A stretch of 22,321 nt of DNA, from positions 1-22,321 of the forward strand of contig DXZC01000018.1 in NCBI GenBank assembly GCA_019415505.1, read 5' to 3'. The translations under genes were made by a program, and so were the position numbers. Position 1 is the first letter of the stretch. The number at the start of each line of letters is the position of its first letter. Positions 14,369-22,290 of this stretch are shown here, piece after piece. The notes under the pieces are model-generated. The model ran no database searches, was not told where the DNA came from, and worked only from the letters and a program-made list of their open reading frames with translations. Source of the DNA: Peptococcaceae bacterium (lineage in GTDB: Bacteria; Bacillota; Dehalobacteriia; UBA7702).

Positions 14369-17248
14369 ATGACTAAAATAAGCCGCAGTATTGGCCTATT
14401 ACTCTTTCTCATTACCGCATTATTTTACCACAATTTACCGGTTTACGCAGAGTCGGAAACCCAAACTGTCAAGGTTGGCTATTATACCTTTGCCAACTAC
14501 CAGGAAATTTCGGAAACTGGTGAATATTGTGGTTATGGTTATGATTATTTGCAGGAAATAGCTAAATATACTAATTGGCAATATGAGTATGTGCCGGCAA
14601 CTCTGGAGGAATGCGTTACAATGTTAGCCCAGGGGGAAATTGATTTGGTCGGCGGCCTAACATACACTGAAGAACGGGCCAAAACATTTGCTTACCCTAA
14701 ATATTCCCAGGGCACCAGCAGCATATCTCTGTATGTTAAAGGGGATAATCGCACCCTAGCTTACGGCGACGTTCAGGCCTTTGACGGGCTTACTGTCGGC
14801 CTTGTCCAGGGTTACTCAATCATAGAGGATTTAGATGATTACTGCCGGGAAAACGCTATAAAGATGAATAAGGTTCTATTCCAAACCAGAGAGGAATTAT
14901 CCCAAGCTTTAGCTGCTGGTCAAGTAGACGCTATTCTAACCTCCAATTTTACCAGGGGAGATGAAGTTAGATGTATAGCTGATATTGCCTTTGTGGATTT
15001 TTATATAGTTACGACCCCGGAAAATAAAGATATTTTAGCCACGCTAAATCAAGCTATGGCACAAATAAAATCCTTTGACCCCTACTTTGAAAAGGATTTA
15101 AAAAACAAATATACCCCCCAGGACGGCGCCGGAACGCCGGTATTTACCCGGGAGGAACAGGCATTTATTAAGGAAAACCCTACCCTGAGAGTAGCCTACA
15201 ACAGTGATTGGACGCCCATTGAGTATACTGATGAAGCTACCGGGGAACCACGGGGCGTTAATATTGACATATTAAAGAAGATTTCACAAGCCACAGGTAT
15301 TAGTTTTCAGTTTTTACCCGTTGATAGTGTGCAAGCTGAGTTTACCATGGTCCAGGCGGGTAAAGCCGACTTAATATCCGCCGCGGTGGCAGACTATAGC
15401 TGGGCCAACGCCAAGGATATAAAGCTATCCAACTCTTACATACCCGTACCTACTACTATTGTGAGGAATCCCCATGCCAAAAAGGGCGATAAATTGGCCA
15501 TGCCCCGCTATGCGTATTTAACGGAGGAGGTGGCCCCATACCATACAAGCCAAGAAATTCTTTATTGCGATAGTTTTAACGAGTGCTTTGAGGCTGTGCG
15601 TCGCGGCAAAGCTAGCGCCACGATAATAGATAGCTACCGGGGTGAATATTTGCTTAATCAAGCCAAATACACGGATCTGCAATCCTTCCCCCTGGGTAAT
15701 AGCAGCCAGGAATTAGCCATTGCTTTTGCTCATGACTGCGATGTTCGGCTCATAACTATAATAGATAAGACTATCGGCTATATTTCTCAGGATCAAATTA
15801 CAGACATAATTATTGCCAACTCTACCTACGCCCATAAGAATACTTTATTGGATTTATTATACCGCTATCCCCTGACCTCAATATTATCAGTGACCATTAT
15901 AATGGCCACAATAATTATTTTACTGACGATTATTCTATTTAATAAAAGCAGGTACGCTAAGGAAATAAACCATTTATTATATATTGACGACCTTACCGGT
16001 ATTTGGAGTTTAAATAAGTTTCGCCAAGCGGGAGAAAAGATTTTGCGGGAGAGAGGGACAGTCAACCATGCTTTAATCTATATAAACATCAAGGATTTTA
16101 AATTTATAAACGATACCTACGGGTACGGAGTTGGGGACACAACTCTTAAAAAGCTAGCGCAAATTCTCTCAGCATCCCTCCAGGGGGACGAGGCTTTGGC
16201 CCGCATTCACTCCGACCACTTTGTGGCTATGTTAGAATATGAGCAGAGCGGCGAACTATACCGGCGACTGGATAATTTAAAAGAGCGGATAGCAGACCTA
16301 TCCTCAGACCCGCAAATTGGTTGCGACGTTCTAACAGCTATTGGGGTTTATCCGCTAAGTCCAGGCGAAACTGATATAAATGCGGCTATAGATAAGGCCA
16401 ATTACGCTCGAGAGCAGTTACCCAAGGGTTCCCGCGGCAAATATATTTTTTACGATGATAATTTAGTTAACAAGCTGCAATTTGAAAAAAAGCTGGAACG
16501 GGAAATGGCGCAAGCCTTAACTGACGGCGATTTTAAAACCTACTATCAACCAAAAGTAGATTGCTTTACCGGCCAAGTAATAGGCGCTGAAGCCCTGGTG
16601 CGCTGGGAACACCGGGAACTGGGCATAATACCGCCCAGCGACTTTATTCCCCTCTTTGAACGCAACGGCTTTATAACTAAATTGGATTTATACGTTTTTA
16701 CCGCCATGTGCCAACAAATGGCTCAATGGCGGGATAGGGGGCTGCCCATATTCCCCATATCCAGCAATTTTTCTCGCCTCCATTTAACAGACCGCAGTTT
16801 TGCCAACCGCCTGGAGGAGATTGCCAACCAACATGGTATAGAGCATAAGCTTTTAGAAATTGAAATAACGGAAAATGTCGCTTTGGACGAGCTGGATTAC
16901 ACCAAAGGGCAGATTAAAAAACTAAGGGCCAAGGGGTTTAATGTAGCTATTGACGATTTTGGTTCCGGTTATTCGTCCCTGGGCATATTAAGTGATTTTC
17001 CCTTTGACATTATTAAATTGGATAAATCATTTATGAAAGCCCGGGAATTCACCAAAGAGGAAAGGGCCACTATACAAGGTATTGTCCAAATTGCCCATGC
17101 TTTGGATAAAAAAATTGTCTGCGAGGGCGTGGAAACCAAGGCGCAGGTTGAGTTCCTCCGCTCCGTTAATTGCCACTATGTACAGGGCTACTATTACGCC
17201 AAACCCCTGCCCGTACAACAATTTACTGAATACGCTTGGGATAAATAA
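14369..17248 (+). CDS. Sensor protein: tandem solute-binding domains, degenerate GGDEF and EAL phosphodiesterase
   Basis: A 959-residue protein. A signal peptide (1-28) leads to two SBP_bac_3-like ligand-binding domains (about 34-248 and 270-490), a membrane helix (502-525) and cytoplasmic GGDEF and EAL domains. The GGDEF signature is replaced by HSDHF (614-618) and the upstream metal site is altered (NIKDFKFIND), so cyclase activity is unlikely. The EAL domain keeps E741-A-L, N800, E835, D862-D863, K883, E919 and Q939, so it should hydrolyse cyclic di-GMP. The input domains resemble binders of amino acids or small polar ligands, giving a predicted ligand-controlled phosphodiesterase. The ATG has GAGGAG at 6-base spacing. 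It is monocistronic, with its own promoter and terminator. Confidence 0.93.
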   Translation: MTKISRSIGLLLFLITALFYHNLPVYAESETQTVKVGYYTFANYQEISETGEYCGYGYDYLQEIAKYTNWQYEYVPATLEECVTMLAQGEIDLVGGLTYTEERAKTFAYPKYSQGTSSISLYVKGDNRTLAYGDVQAFDGLTVGLVQGYSIIEDLDDYCRENAIKMNKVLFQTREELSQALAAGQVDAILTSNFTRGDEVRCIADIAFVDFYIVTTPENKDILATLNQAMAQIKSFDPYFEKDLKNKYTPQDGAGTPVFTREEQAFIKENPTLRVAYNSDWTPIEYTDEATGEPRGVNIDILKKISQATGISFQFLPVDSVQAEFTMVQAGKADLISAAVADYSWANAKDIKLSNSYIPVPTTIVRNPHAKKGDKLAMPRYAYLTEEVAPYHTSQEILYCDSFNECFEAVRRGKASATIIDSYRGEYLLNQAKYTDLQSFPLGNSSQELAIAFAHDCDVRLITIIDKTIGYISQDQITDIIIANSTYAHKNTLLDLLYRYPLTSILSVTIIMATIIILLTIILFNKSRYAKEINHLLYIDDLTGIWSLNKFRQAGEKILRERGTVNHALIYINIKDFKFINDTYGYGVGDTTLKKLAQILSASLQGDEALARIHSDHFVAMLEYEQSGELYRRLDNLKERIADLSSDPQIGCDVLTAIGVYPLSPGETDINAAIDKANYAREQLPKGSRGKYIFYDDNLVNKLQFEKKLEREMAQALTDGDFKTYYQPKVDCFTGQVIGAEALVRWEHRELGIIPPSDFIPLFERNGFITKLDLYVFTAMCQQMAQWRDRGLPIFPISSNFSRLHLTDRSFANRLEEIANQHGIEHKLLEIEITENVALDELDYTKGQIKKLRAKGFNVAIDDFGSGYSSLGILSDFPFDIIKLDKSFMKAREFTKEERATIQGIVQIAHALDKKIVCEGVETKAQVEFLRSVNCHYVQGYYYAKPLPVQQFTEYAWDK

Positions 17249-17270
17249 AATATCAGTCTTTTTTCAAACC

Positions 17271-17302
17271 ATAAGCAGCCTAAATAAGGCTGCTTATTAT
17301 TT
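17271..17302 (+). terminator. Intrinsic terminator after the EAL sensor gene
   Basis: A perfect 10-bp stem (ATAAGCAGCC at 17271-17280 with GGCTGCTTAT at 17288-17297), a 7-base loop and a T-rich tail (TATTTTC). It abuts the typA promoter. Confidence 0.82.
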
Positions 17303-17304
17303 TC

Positions 17305-17333
17305 TTGTATTTTTTTGCCTTTAGGTGTATAAT
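17305..17333 (+). promoter_or_regulatory. Promoter of typA
   Basis: TTGTAT (17305-17310), a 17-base spacer and a perfect TATAAT (17328-17333). The -35 matches only 3 of 6. The predicted leader is about 54 bases. Confidence 0.55.
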
Positions 17334-17393
17334 ATATGTTTGCGAACGAAATTAGATGAAAATTAGATAAGAGAAATATTTGGAGGTCCCCTG

Positions 17394-19217
17394 TTGAAAA
17401 GAGAAGATTTACGCAACATCGCCATTATTGCCCATGTTGACCACGGCAAAACAACCTTAGTAGACCATATGCTGCGGCAAAGCGGTACATTTAGAGAAAA
17501 CCAAGTAGTCCAGGAAAGGGTTATGGATTCCAACGACCTAGAAAGGGAGCGGGGTATTACTATTCTCTCGAAAAATACCTCCGCCATTTACCATGACATT
17601 AAAATAAATATTGTGGATACCCCCGGCCACGCCGATTTTGGCGGCGAGGTTGAGCGGGTTTTGAAAATGGTAAACGGCGTCGTCCTGCTGGTGGACGCCT
17701 CAGAAGGCCCGATGCCCCAAACTAGGTTTGTACTCCAGAAGGCCCTGGACCTTAATCATAAGGTAATTGTTTTAATTAATAAAATAGACCGGCCGGACCG
17801 CCGGATTGAAGAGGTAGAGGATGAGGTATTAGAGCTACTCATGGATTTAGGGGCTAACGAAGAACAGTTGGACAGTCCCTTTATCTACTGTTCCGGTCGG
17901 GAGGGTACGGCTACCCTGGATTTTGCCCAACCGGGCCAGGACTTATCCCCCCTCTTTGACACTATTATAAATTATATTGACCCTCCGGAAGGTGAACCGG
18001 ATGAACCTTTGCAGGTATTGGTTTCCTCCATTGATTACAACGAGTATGTGGGCCGCATGGCCATTGGCCGCATCGAGCGAGGCACAATTCGGCAAAATCA
18101 GGAAGTGGCTGTTTGCGATTATTTTAATGAGGACGCCGCTACCAAGGCTAAAATTACGGCGATTTATCAAATAGACGGCTTGGATAAAACCCCGGTAGCT
18201 AAAGCTATGGCCGGAGATATAGTGTCCTTTTCCGGCATTGAAGGGGTCAATATCGGCAATACGGTTTGCGACCCTGATTGCATAGAATCCCTACCCTTTG
18301 TCAAAATATCCGAGCCCACCGTGGAGATGACCTTTTCCGTGAACAACAGCCCCTTTGCCGGCCAGGAAGGTAAATACGTTACCTCCCGCCAGCTGCGGGA
18401 AAGATTATTCCGGGAACTATTAAAGGATGTTTCCCTGCACGTCAACGAGACAGAAAGCACGGAAAGCTTTCAGGTGATGGGCCGGGGAGAGATGCACCTC
18501 TCTATTTTAATTGAAAATATGCGCCGGGAGGGTTATGAATTTCAGGTTAGCACCCCTAAGGTACTTTATAAAACAGTAAACGGCAACAAGCTGGAACCCT
18601 ATGAAGAGCTAATTATTGACGTGCCGGAAGAATATATGGGCACAGTTATGGAAAGCATGGGCAGCCGTAAAGGCGAGCTCAGATCCATGCTACCCCAAGG
18701 TTCCCGGGTAAAAATGGAGTTTATTATTCCCAGCCGCGGCTTATTCGGCTACCGGGGCGAATTTCTCACCAACACCAGGGGCGAAGGTATTCTCAACGCC
18801 GTATTCGCCAACTATGGGCCTTATAAGGGAGACATCAACAAGCATGCCACCGGCTCCCTCATTGCCTTTGAAACCGGAGAAAGCATAACCTACGGCTTAT
18901 ATAACGCCCAGGAAAGGGGCAACCTGTTAATCGGCCCGGGCGAAAAGGTGTATGCCGGTATGGTAGTGGGCTTTTCCCCTAAAAATGAGGATATTACAGT
19001 CAATGTCTGTAAGAAAAAGCAAGCCACCAATACCAGGGCCTCCGGCAGCGACGAAGCCTTGAGGTTAACCCCGCCTTTAAACCTCAGTTTAGAGGAGGCG
19101 CTGGAGGTAATGAATGAGGATGAGCTGTTAGAGGTAACGCCGGAGAATTTCCGCATTCGTAAGCGTATATTGGATCACGCCCAGAGAGCCAGAGCCAATA
19201 AACACGGTAAAAAGTAA
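17394..19217 (+). CDS. typA: Ribosome-associated translational GTPase TypA/BipA
   Basis: A 607-residue protein with the full length and order of TypA/BipA. The GTPase motifs are AHVDHGKTT (13-21), RERGITI (51-57), DTPGHADF (75-82) and NKID (129-132). EF-G-like domains III and V and the family-specific C-terminal domain follow. It binds the ribosome in an EF-G-like manner and is linked to stress adaptation and ribosome assembly. The start is TTG at 17394-17396, chosen because GGAGG lies 7 bases upstream and the next codons KREDLRNIAIIAHVDHGK fit the family's N-terminus. It is monocistronic with its own promoter and terminator. Confidence 0.97.
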   Translation: MKREDLRNIAIIAHVDHGKTTLVDHMLRQSGTFRENQVVQERVMDSNDLERERGITILSKNTSAIYHDIKINIVDTPGHADFGGEVERVLKMVNGVVLLVDASEGPMPQTRFVLQKALDLNHKVIVLINKIDRPDRRIEEVEDEVLELLMDLGANEEQLDSPFIYCSGREGTATLDFAQPGQDLSPLFDTIINYIDPPEGEPDEPLQVLVSSIDYNEYVGRMAIGRIERGTIRQNQEVAVCDYFNEDAATKAKITAIYQIDGLDKTPVAKAMAGDIVSFSGIEGVNIGNTVCDPDCIESLPFVKISEPTVEMTFSVNNSPFAGQEGKYVTSRQLRERLFRELLKDVSLHVNETESTESFQVMGRGEMHLSILIENMRREGYEFQVSTPKVLYKTVNGNKLEPYEELIIDVPEEYMGTVMESMGSRKGELRSMLPQGSRVKMEFIIPSRGLFGYRGEFLTNTRGEGILNAVFANYGPYKGDINKHATGSLIAFETGESITYGLYNAQERGNLLIGPGEKVYAGMVVGFSPKNEDITVNVCKKKQATNTRASGSDEALRLTPPLNLSLEEALEVMNEDELLEVTPENFRIRKRILDHAQRARANKHGKK

Positions 19218-19296
19218 ACATACGGTTTTTTATAGATAGTGGGAGCAACTCAACCCCAGCCAACAACTGCCCTTAGGCAAACCGAGACAAAGAGAA

Positions 19297-19331
19297 CGCC
19301 GCAGGTTAAAACCTGCGGCGATTTTATTTTT
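19297..19331. terminator. Intrinsic terminator between typA and the alarmone synthetase gene
   Basis: A perfect 10-bp GC-rich stem (CGCCGCAGGT at 19297-19306 with ACCTGCGGCG at 19311-19320), a TAAA loop and an ATTTTATTTTT tail on the plus strand, so it mainly serves typA. The minus-strand tail (TTCTCTTTG) is weaker but may help end the convergent gene. Confidence 0.88.
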
Positions 19332-19378
19332 GCTTTAAGCAAATTATACTATAAACATTTTAAATTACGCTATGGGCG

Positions 19379-20056
19379 TTAAAGCTCCTTTAATTCACTG
19401 TAAATTTCTTCCATTTTACGGTCAATCTCCGCTATAGCCTGGGCGCAATCCTTAAGCTGAGCTCTGAGAGAAACGGGAACCTGTTCCGGCGCTTTATAGC
19501 GCAGCTGGTGTTCTAAGCTGGCCCAAAAATCCATCGCAATAGTACGTATTTGTATTTCCACAGGTATATGCTCGGTTCTATCGCCAATGTAGACAGGTAC
19601 CGAAACATCCAAATGAATACTGCGGTAGCCGCTGGGCTTGGGTTCTTCTATATAATCAGCTTTGCCGATTAAGCAAATATCCCCACGGGCTACTAATAGC
19701 GACACCAAGGAATAGATATCCTGTATATAATAACAGATTACCCTGATACCCGCGATATCCGTGATATTTTTCCGGGCTGAGTCAAGGCTCACCGGCAAGT
19801 CCTTTTTAATCAGCTTATTAATAATACTTTGAGGAGACTTGAGGCGAGATTCCATGTGATGTATGGGGTTACGGTCATGGCAAATATGGAATTCTTCATC
19901 TAAATTTTCCAGCTTGGAGCCTAACTCATTCATAGCGGAGCGGTATACATGGCACATCTCCAGATAATTTTGTAAGGAGCCGAAAATCTTTTCCTGCCGT
20001 TCATCTAACTTTATATTATTTAAATTCAAATAAGAGGACTTTTTTTCTAAAATCAT
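19379..20056 (-). CDS. Small alarmone synthetase (RelA/SpoT-type (p)ppGpp synthetase, RelQ/RelP class)
   Basis: A 225-residue stand-alone synthetase domain without hydrolase, TGS or ACT domains, the size of RelQ and RelP proteins. It transfers pyrophosphate from ATP to GDP or GTP. The motifs are RLKSPQSI (71-78), DIAGIRVICYY (100-110), KPSGYRSIHLDV (140-151) and VEIQIRTIAMDFWASLEHQLRYK (166-188), covering nucleotide-binding and catalytic residues. A helical C-terminus (about 198-225) fits the oligomer-forming tail of RelQ. The ATG has GGGAGG upstream at a long 12-base spacing; I see no better start. Which of the two subclasses it belongs to is uncertain. No hydrolase partner lies in this window. 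Confidence 0.92.
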   Translation of the reverse strand: MILEKKSSYLNLNNIKLDERQEKIFGSLQNYLEMCHVYRSAMNELGSKLENLDEEFHICHDRNPIHHMESRLKSPQSIINKLIKKDLPVSLDSARKNITDIAGIRVICYYIQDIYSLVSLLVARGDICLIGKADYIEEPKPSGYRSIHLDVSVPVYIGDRTEHIPVEIQIRTIAMDFWASLEHQLRYKAPEQVPVSLRAQLKDCAQAIAEIDRKMEEIYSELKEL

Positions 20057-20258
20057 AACTAAAGAGAACCTCCCAATACCAATAACGCTGTTTCCCGTAA
20101 CCAGGACAGACGTTTTATAATATAATTCGCCGTCAAACTAAAAATTCCTTGTCCCGCTAGAACCTCAGGCCAAACCACTGTTAAACGAAGATACACTGTT
20201 ATTTACAAAAATACGCCTCAGCACAGACCTACAATACTATTAAGGTGCAAGAAATTTT

Positions 20259-20396
20259 ATGTTAGAAAGTTTTATTCAACTTGGTAAAGCAGCAAGGTCA
20301 ATGACCCTGGCCAAACATATCAAGGGACTCAGCAAAGTTTGTGCCAGTGGGCTGCGGCAGTCAGCCTGGAAAACCCGGCTACAGGCCGGGGCATAA
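20259..20396 (+). CDS. Possible 45-residue basic peptide (doubtful, overlaps structured RNA)
   Basis: An ATG at 20259 opens 45 codons to a TAA at 20394-20396, preceded by AAGGTG 12 bases upstream. The predicted peptide is basic with an amphipathic helical look (IQLGKAARSMTLAKHIKGL). An open frame of this length can arise by chance, the ribosome spacing is long, and the same bases form well-matched RNA helices. I do not recognise a family. It may be a small protein, an ORF within a dual-function RNA, or nothing. Confidence 0.2.
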   Translation: MLESFIQLGKAARSMTLAKHIKGLSKVCASGLRQSAWKTRLQAGA

Positions 20397-20424
20397 CACT
20401 ACTTTTAGCAACGCTGCATGGTTG
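20277..20424 (+). ncRNA. Candidate multi-branched structured RNA
   Basis: A set of nested, non-conflicting helices can be drawn by eye. The closing stem pairs GCAGC (20289-20293) with GCTGC (20413-20417), extended by CAAC (20277-20280) with GTTG (20421-20424). Inside it are GGTC-AAT-GACC (20296-20306), then CTGGCCAAAC (20307-20316) with GTTTGTGCCAG (20337-20347) and one bulged T, then GGGCTG with CAGCCT (20349-20354, 20362-20367), then CCCGGC with GCCGGG (20374-20379, 20385-20390). The strand is not certain because base pairing is nearly symmetric. I found no signature of tmRNA, RNase P, SRP RNA, 6S or a known riboswitch. No good promoter was identified upstream. Confidence 0.4.
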
Positions 20425-20596
20425 CCCCAGGCGCTATAATACTTACTGGAGAACCTAGTATAATCTAGACAAGGAGCTACAGGGAACTACAAAAAGTAAA
20501 TATTGCCTTCCAACTGCCCCTAGGACTTAGAAGGCCGGTGAGGAACAATTTTACAGCCAAAACCAAAAAACTGCAACTACCCTGCTGAAACTAAAC

Positions 20597-20630
20597 AACC
20601 CAGGCTCAAAATTTTAAGAGCCTGGGTTTA
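20597..20630 (-). terminator. Intrinsic terminator after the deacetylase gene
   Basis: A perfect 11-bp stem (AACCCAGGCTC at 20597-20607 with GAGCCTGGGTT at 20618-20628) and a 10-base A/T loop. The tail on the minus strand is TTGTTTAG and on the plus strand TTTATCGG, both modest. It lies about 93 bases past the deacetylase stop and may also end a plus-strand RNA from the preceding region. Confidence 0.7.
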
Positions 20631-20720
20631 TCGGTAGTTAAAGAACAAGGGCGAAAAAGTAACAGCAGAAATTAATTATAAGCCCACCGGAAACCATTGA
20701 GTTGGGTTTAAAAAGGCGTT

Positions 20721-22109
20721 TTAAGTAAAGAGGCGAGTTTTAAGCACTGAATAGTGACTTAAAGTATCTTTAATAGTTTCCATAATAGCCTTAGCGTCCA
20801 CAAAGTCCCGGACAAAGACATGGCAAACTTTAGCTGTTTCGGCCCTGGTGGCCTTGGTCTGGGGCTCAAATTCACCGCTGCCCGAACCCGCCAGCACCCC
20901 GCTTTGGGCCAGGGCATACACCGCTGACTTAGCGTATTGGCTAATTTGAGCGTCATCACTAAAAGCGCTTTTCGCGTTTTTGGCCTTTAGTTTAAGCTGG
21001 GCAAAATCAACATAGCGGGACAGGATGACAGACATTTGCTCCCTAGTGATAAATTCCTCCGGCGCAAAGGAGGCGTCGTCTTTACCTTGGACAATGTCGT
21101 TGGCTGCGGCCCAGGCCACGCTGTCCTCATAATAGGAGCCAGCGGCCACATCAGTGAAATCATTGGTAAAGCCGCTTATATCCCCGCCATATATACGGCT
21201 TAACACCGTAACAAACATGGCTCTGGTAATATATTTATTGGGGCTAAATTCAGTGTCCGATGTACCTTGCATAATATCCCGCTCCCGGACAAAGCAAATA
21301 TCATTATAAGCCCAATGGCTGTCTAATTTAGTTTCATCAAAATCCGCGCCAGCGGGGTTAGGCGCTTCTGTTACCGGCGCTGCCTCAGCCGCCTCGGTTT
21401 CGTCGGCGGGGGAGGAACTGGCGGCGGAACTATAGACTGTTCCCGCCGTGGGAGTAATGCCCCGGCGGGTTAAGAGCTCTGCTACTGTAACTAATTCGTA
21501 ACCCTGAGACTGCAAAATATCTATAGCTGCGATAGCCCCTTGGACGCTGGTTTCGTGAATATCATGTAATAAGATTATAGCCCCGTCTTTAGCGCCATTG
21601 ACGATATTATTAGTTACTGTTTCAGCGTTTCTGTATTTCCAATCCAAGGTATCTACGGACCAGAGAATCAGCGGCGCGCCAGCGTAGGACTGAACTGTAG
21701 AGTTATAGCTGCCGTAGGGTGGACGCAAATAAAAGCCGGAGGAGCCTGTAATAGCGCTGATGGCGTTGGCTGTATCGTTAAGCTGGGCGGCTAAATCGTC
21801 GCCGCTTAGGGAGGTGAGTTTGGGATGATTCCAGGAATGGCTAGCCACCTGATGCCCTTCATCATATTCCCGCCGCACCAAATCGGCGTTTGCCGCTACT
21901 CTGCTCCCCACCAGAAAAAAGGTGCCCTTAGCCCCTTTGGCGTTTAAAGCGTCTAAAAGCTCGGCTGTATATGGGCCCGGTCCATCGTCAAAGGTGAGGG
22001 CCAGCAATTTTGTCGCGGTATTAGCATTTTCAGTAGCCGTTACGCCCCAAGGTAAACAAGCTAAGAAAAATAAAATTACCATTGTTAGAAAAAGCCTTGA
22101 TTTTAACAC
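20721..22109 (-). CDS. Secreted polysaccharide deacetylase with three SLH domains
   Basis: A 462-residue exported enzyme. After a signal peptide (1-26) comes a NodB/CE4 deacetylase domain (about 33-217) with every usual motif: TFDDGP (39-44, D41 and D42), HSWNH (91-95), RPPYG (129-133), DTLDW (153-157) and LLHDIH (180-185). It should remove acetyl groups from peptidoglycan or another wall glycan. A Ser/Ala/Glu-rich linker (about 222-258) precedes three S-layer homology repeats (about 262-306, 318-366 and 382-437). The start is GTG at 22107-22109, chosen for GAGG at 9-base spacing. Catalytic and metal residues are intact. It is a single-gene unit with a strong promoter. Confidence 0.95.
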   Translation of the reverse strand: MLKSRLFLTMVILFFLACLPWGVTATENANTATKLLALTFDDGPGPYTAELLDALNAKGAKGTFFLVGSRVAANADLVRREYDEGHQVASHSWNHPKLTSLSGDDLAAQLNDTANAISAITGSSGFYLRPPYGSYNSTVQSYAGAPLILWSVDTLDWKYRNAETVTNNIVNGAKDGAIILLHDIHETSVQGAIAAIDILQSQGYELVTVAELLTRRGITPTAGTVYSSAASSSPADETEAAEAAPVTEAPNPAGADFDETKLDSHWAYNDICFVRERDIMQGTSDTEFSPNKYITRAMFVTVLSRIYGGDISGFTNDFTDVAAGSYYEDSVAWAAANDIVQGKDDASFAPEEFITREQMSVILSRYVDFAQLKLKAKNAKSAFSDDAQISQYAKSAVYALAQSGVLAGSGSGEFEPQTKATRAETAKVCHVFVRDFVDAKAIMETIKDTLSHYSVLKTRLFT

Positions 22110-22178
22110 CGTTCTTTACCTCTAATAAGGCGGAAAATCGCCATAAAGAATTTCTATAGTACCAATAACTATTTTTAA

Positions 22179-22207
22179 ATCATAGCACAGGCGACAAAAT
22201 TCGTCAA
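22179..22207 (-). promoter_or_regulatory. Sigma-A promoter of the deacetylase gene
   Basis: On the minus strand TTGACG (plus 22202-22207), a 17-base spacer and TATGAT (plus 22179-22184). Each hexamer differs from consensus at one position. The leader is about 63 bases. Confidence 0.82.
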
Positions 22208-22238
22208 ATTAGGTAAAAATAATTTTATCTGTCTCCCC

Positions 22239-22267
22239 TTGACAAATTTAAAAAAAAGCTGTATCAT
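22239..22267 (+). promoter_or_regulatory. Sigma-A promoter reading out of the window
   Basis: TTGACA (22239-22244), a 17-base spacer and TATCAT (22262-22267): a perfect -35 and a 5 of 6 -10. It diverges from the deacetylase promoter and points to a gene beyond the right edge, via the leader listed next. Confidence 0.85.
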
Positions 22268-22290
22268 ATCTAACAATCAAATGTATAAAA

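Larger units (their letters stand above)
20057..20720. other. 664-base gene-free region with RNA-like secondary structure
   Basis: No established gene is visible. From 20057 to 20258 it is A/T-rich with an 8-base direct repeat CACTGTTA (20176-20183 and 20194-20201). The middle (about 20277-20424) is richer in G+C and folds well; it is listed separately. After it come two TATAAT boxes (20435-20440, 20459-20464) without -35 partners and a 6-bp hairpin GCCTTC/GAAGGC (20505-20510 with 20530-20535). The terminator of the deacetylase gene follows at 20597-20628. From 20630 to 20720 I see nothing further. Confidence 0.6.

Noticed and set aside
20094..20140. A minus-strand promoter for the alarmone synthetase using TTGACG
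   Set aside because: The TTGACG is only about 11 bases from the nearest TATAAA, too short for a sigma-A promoter; an alternative with proper spacing has no -35.
20277..20424. tmRNA, RNase P RNA, SRP RNA, 6S RNA or a known riboswitch
   Set aside because: I looked for the T-loop and tag ends of tmRNA, the paired P4 motifs of RNase P, the GGAAG/AGCAGC helix of SRP RNA, a single long 6S rod and cobalamin, SAM and c-di-GMP cores; none fits the sequence.
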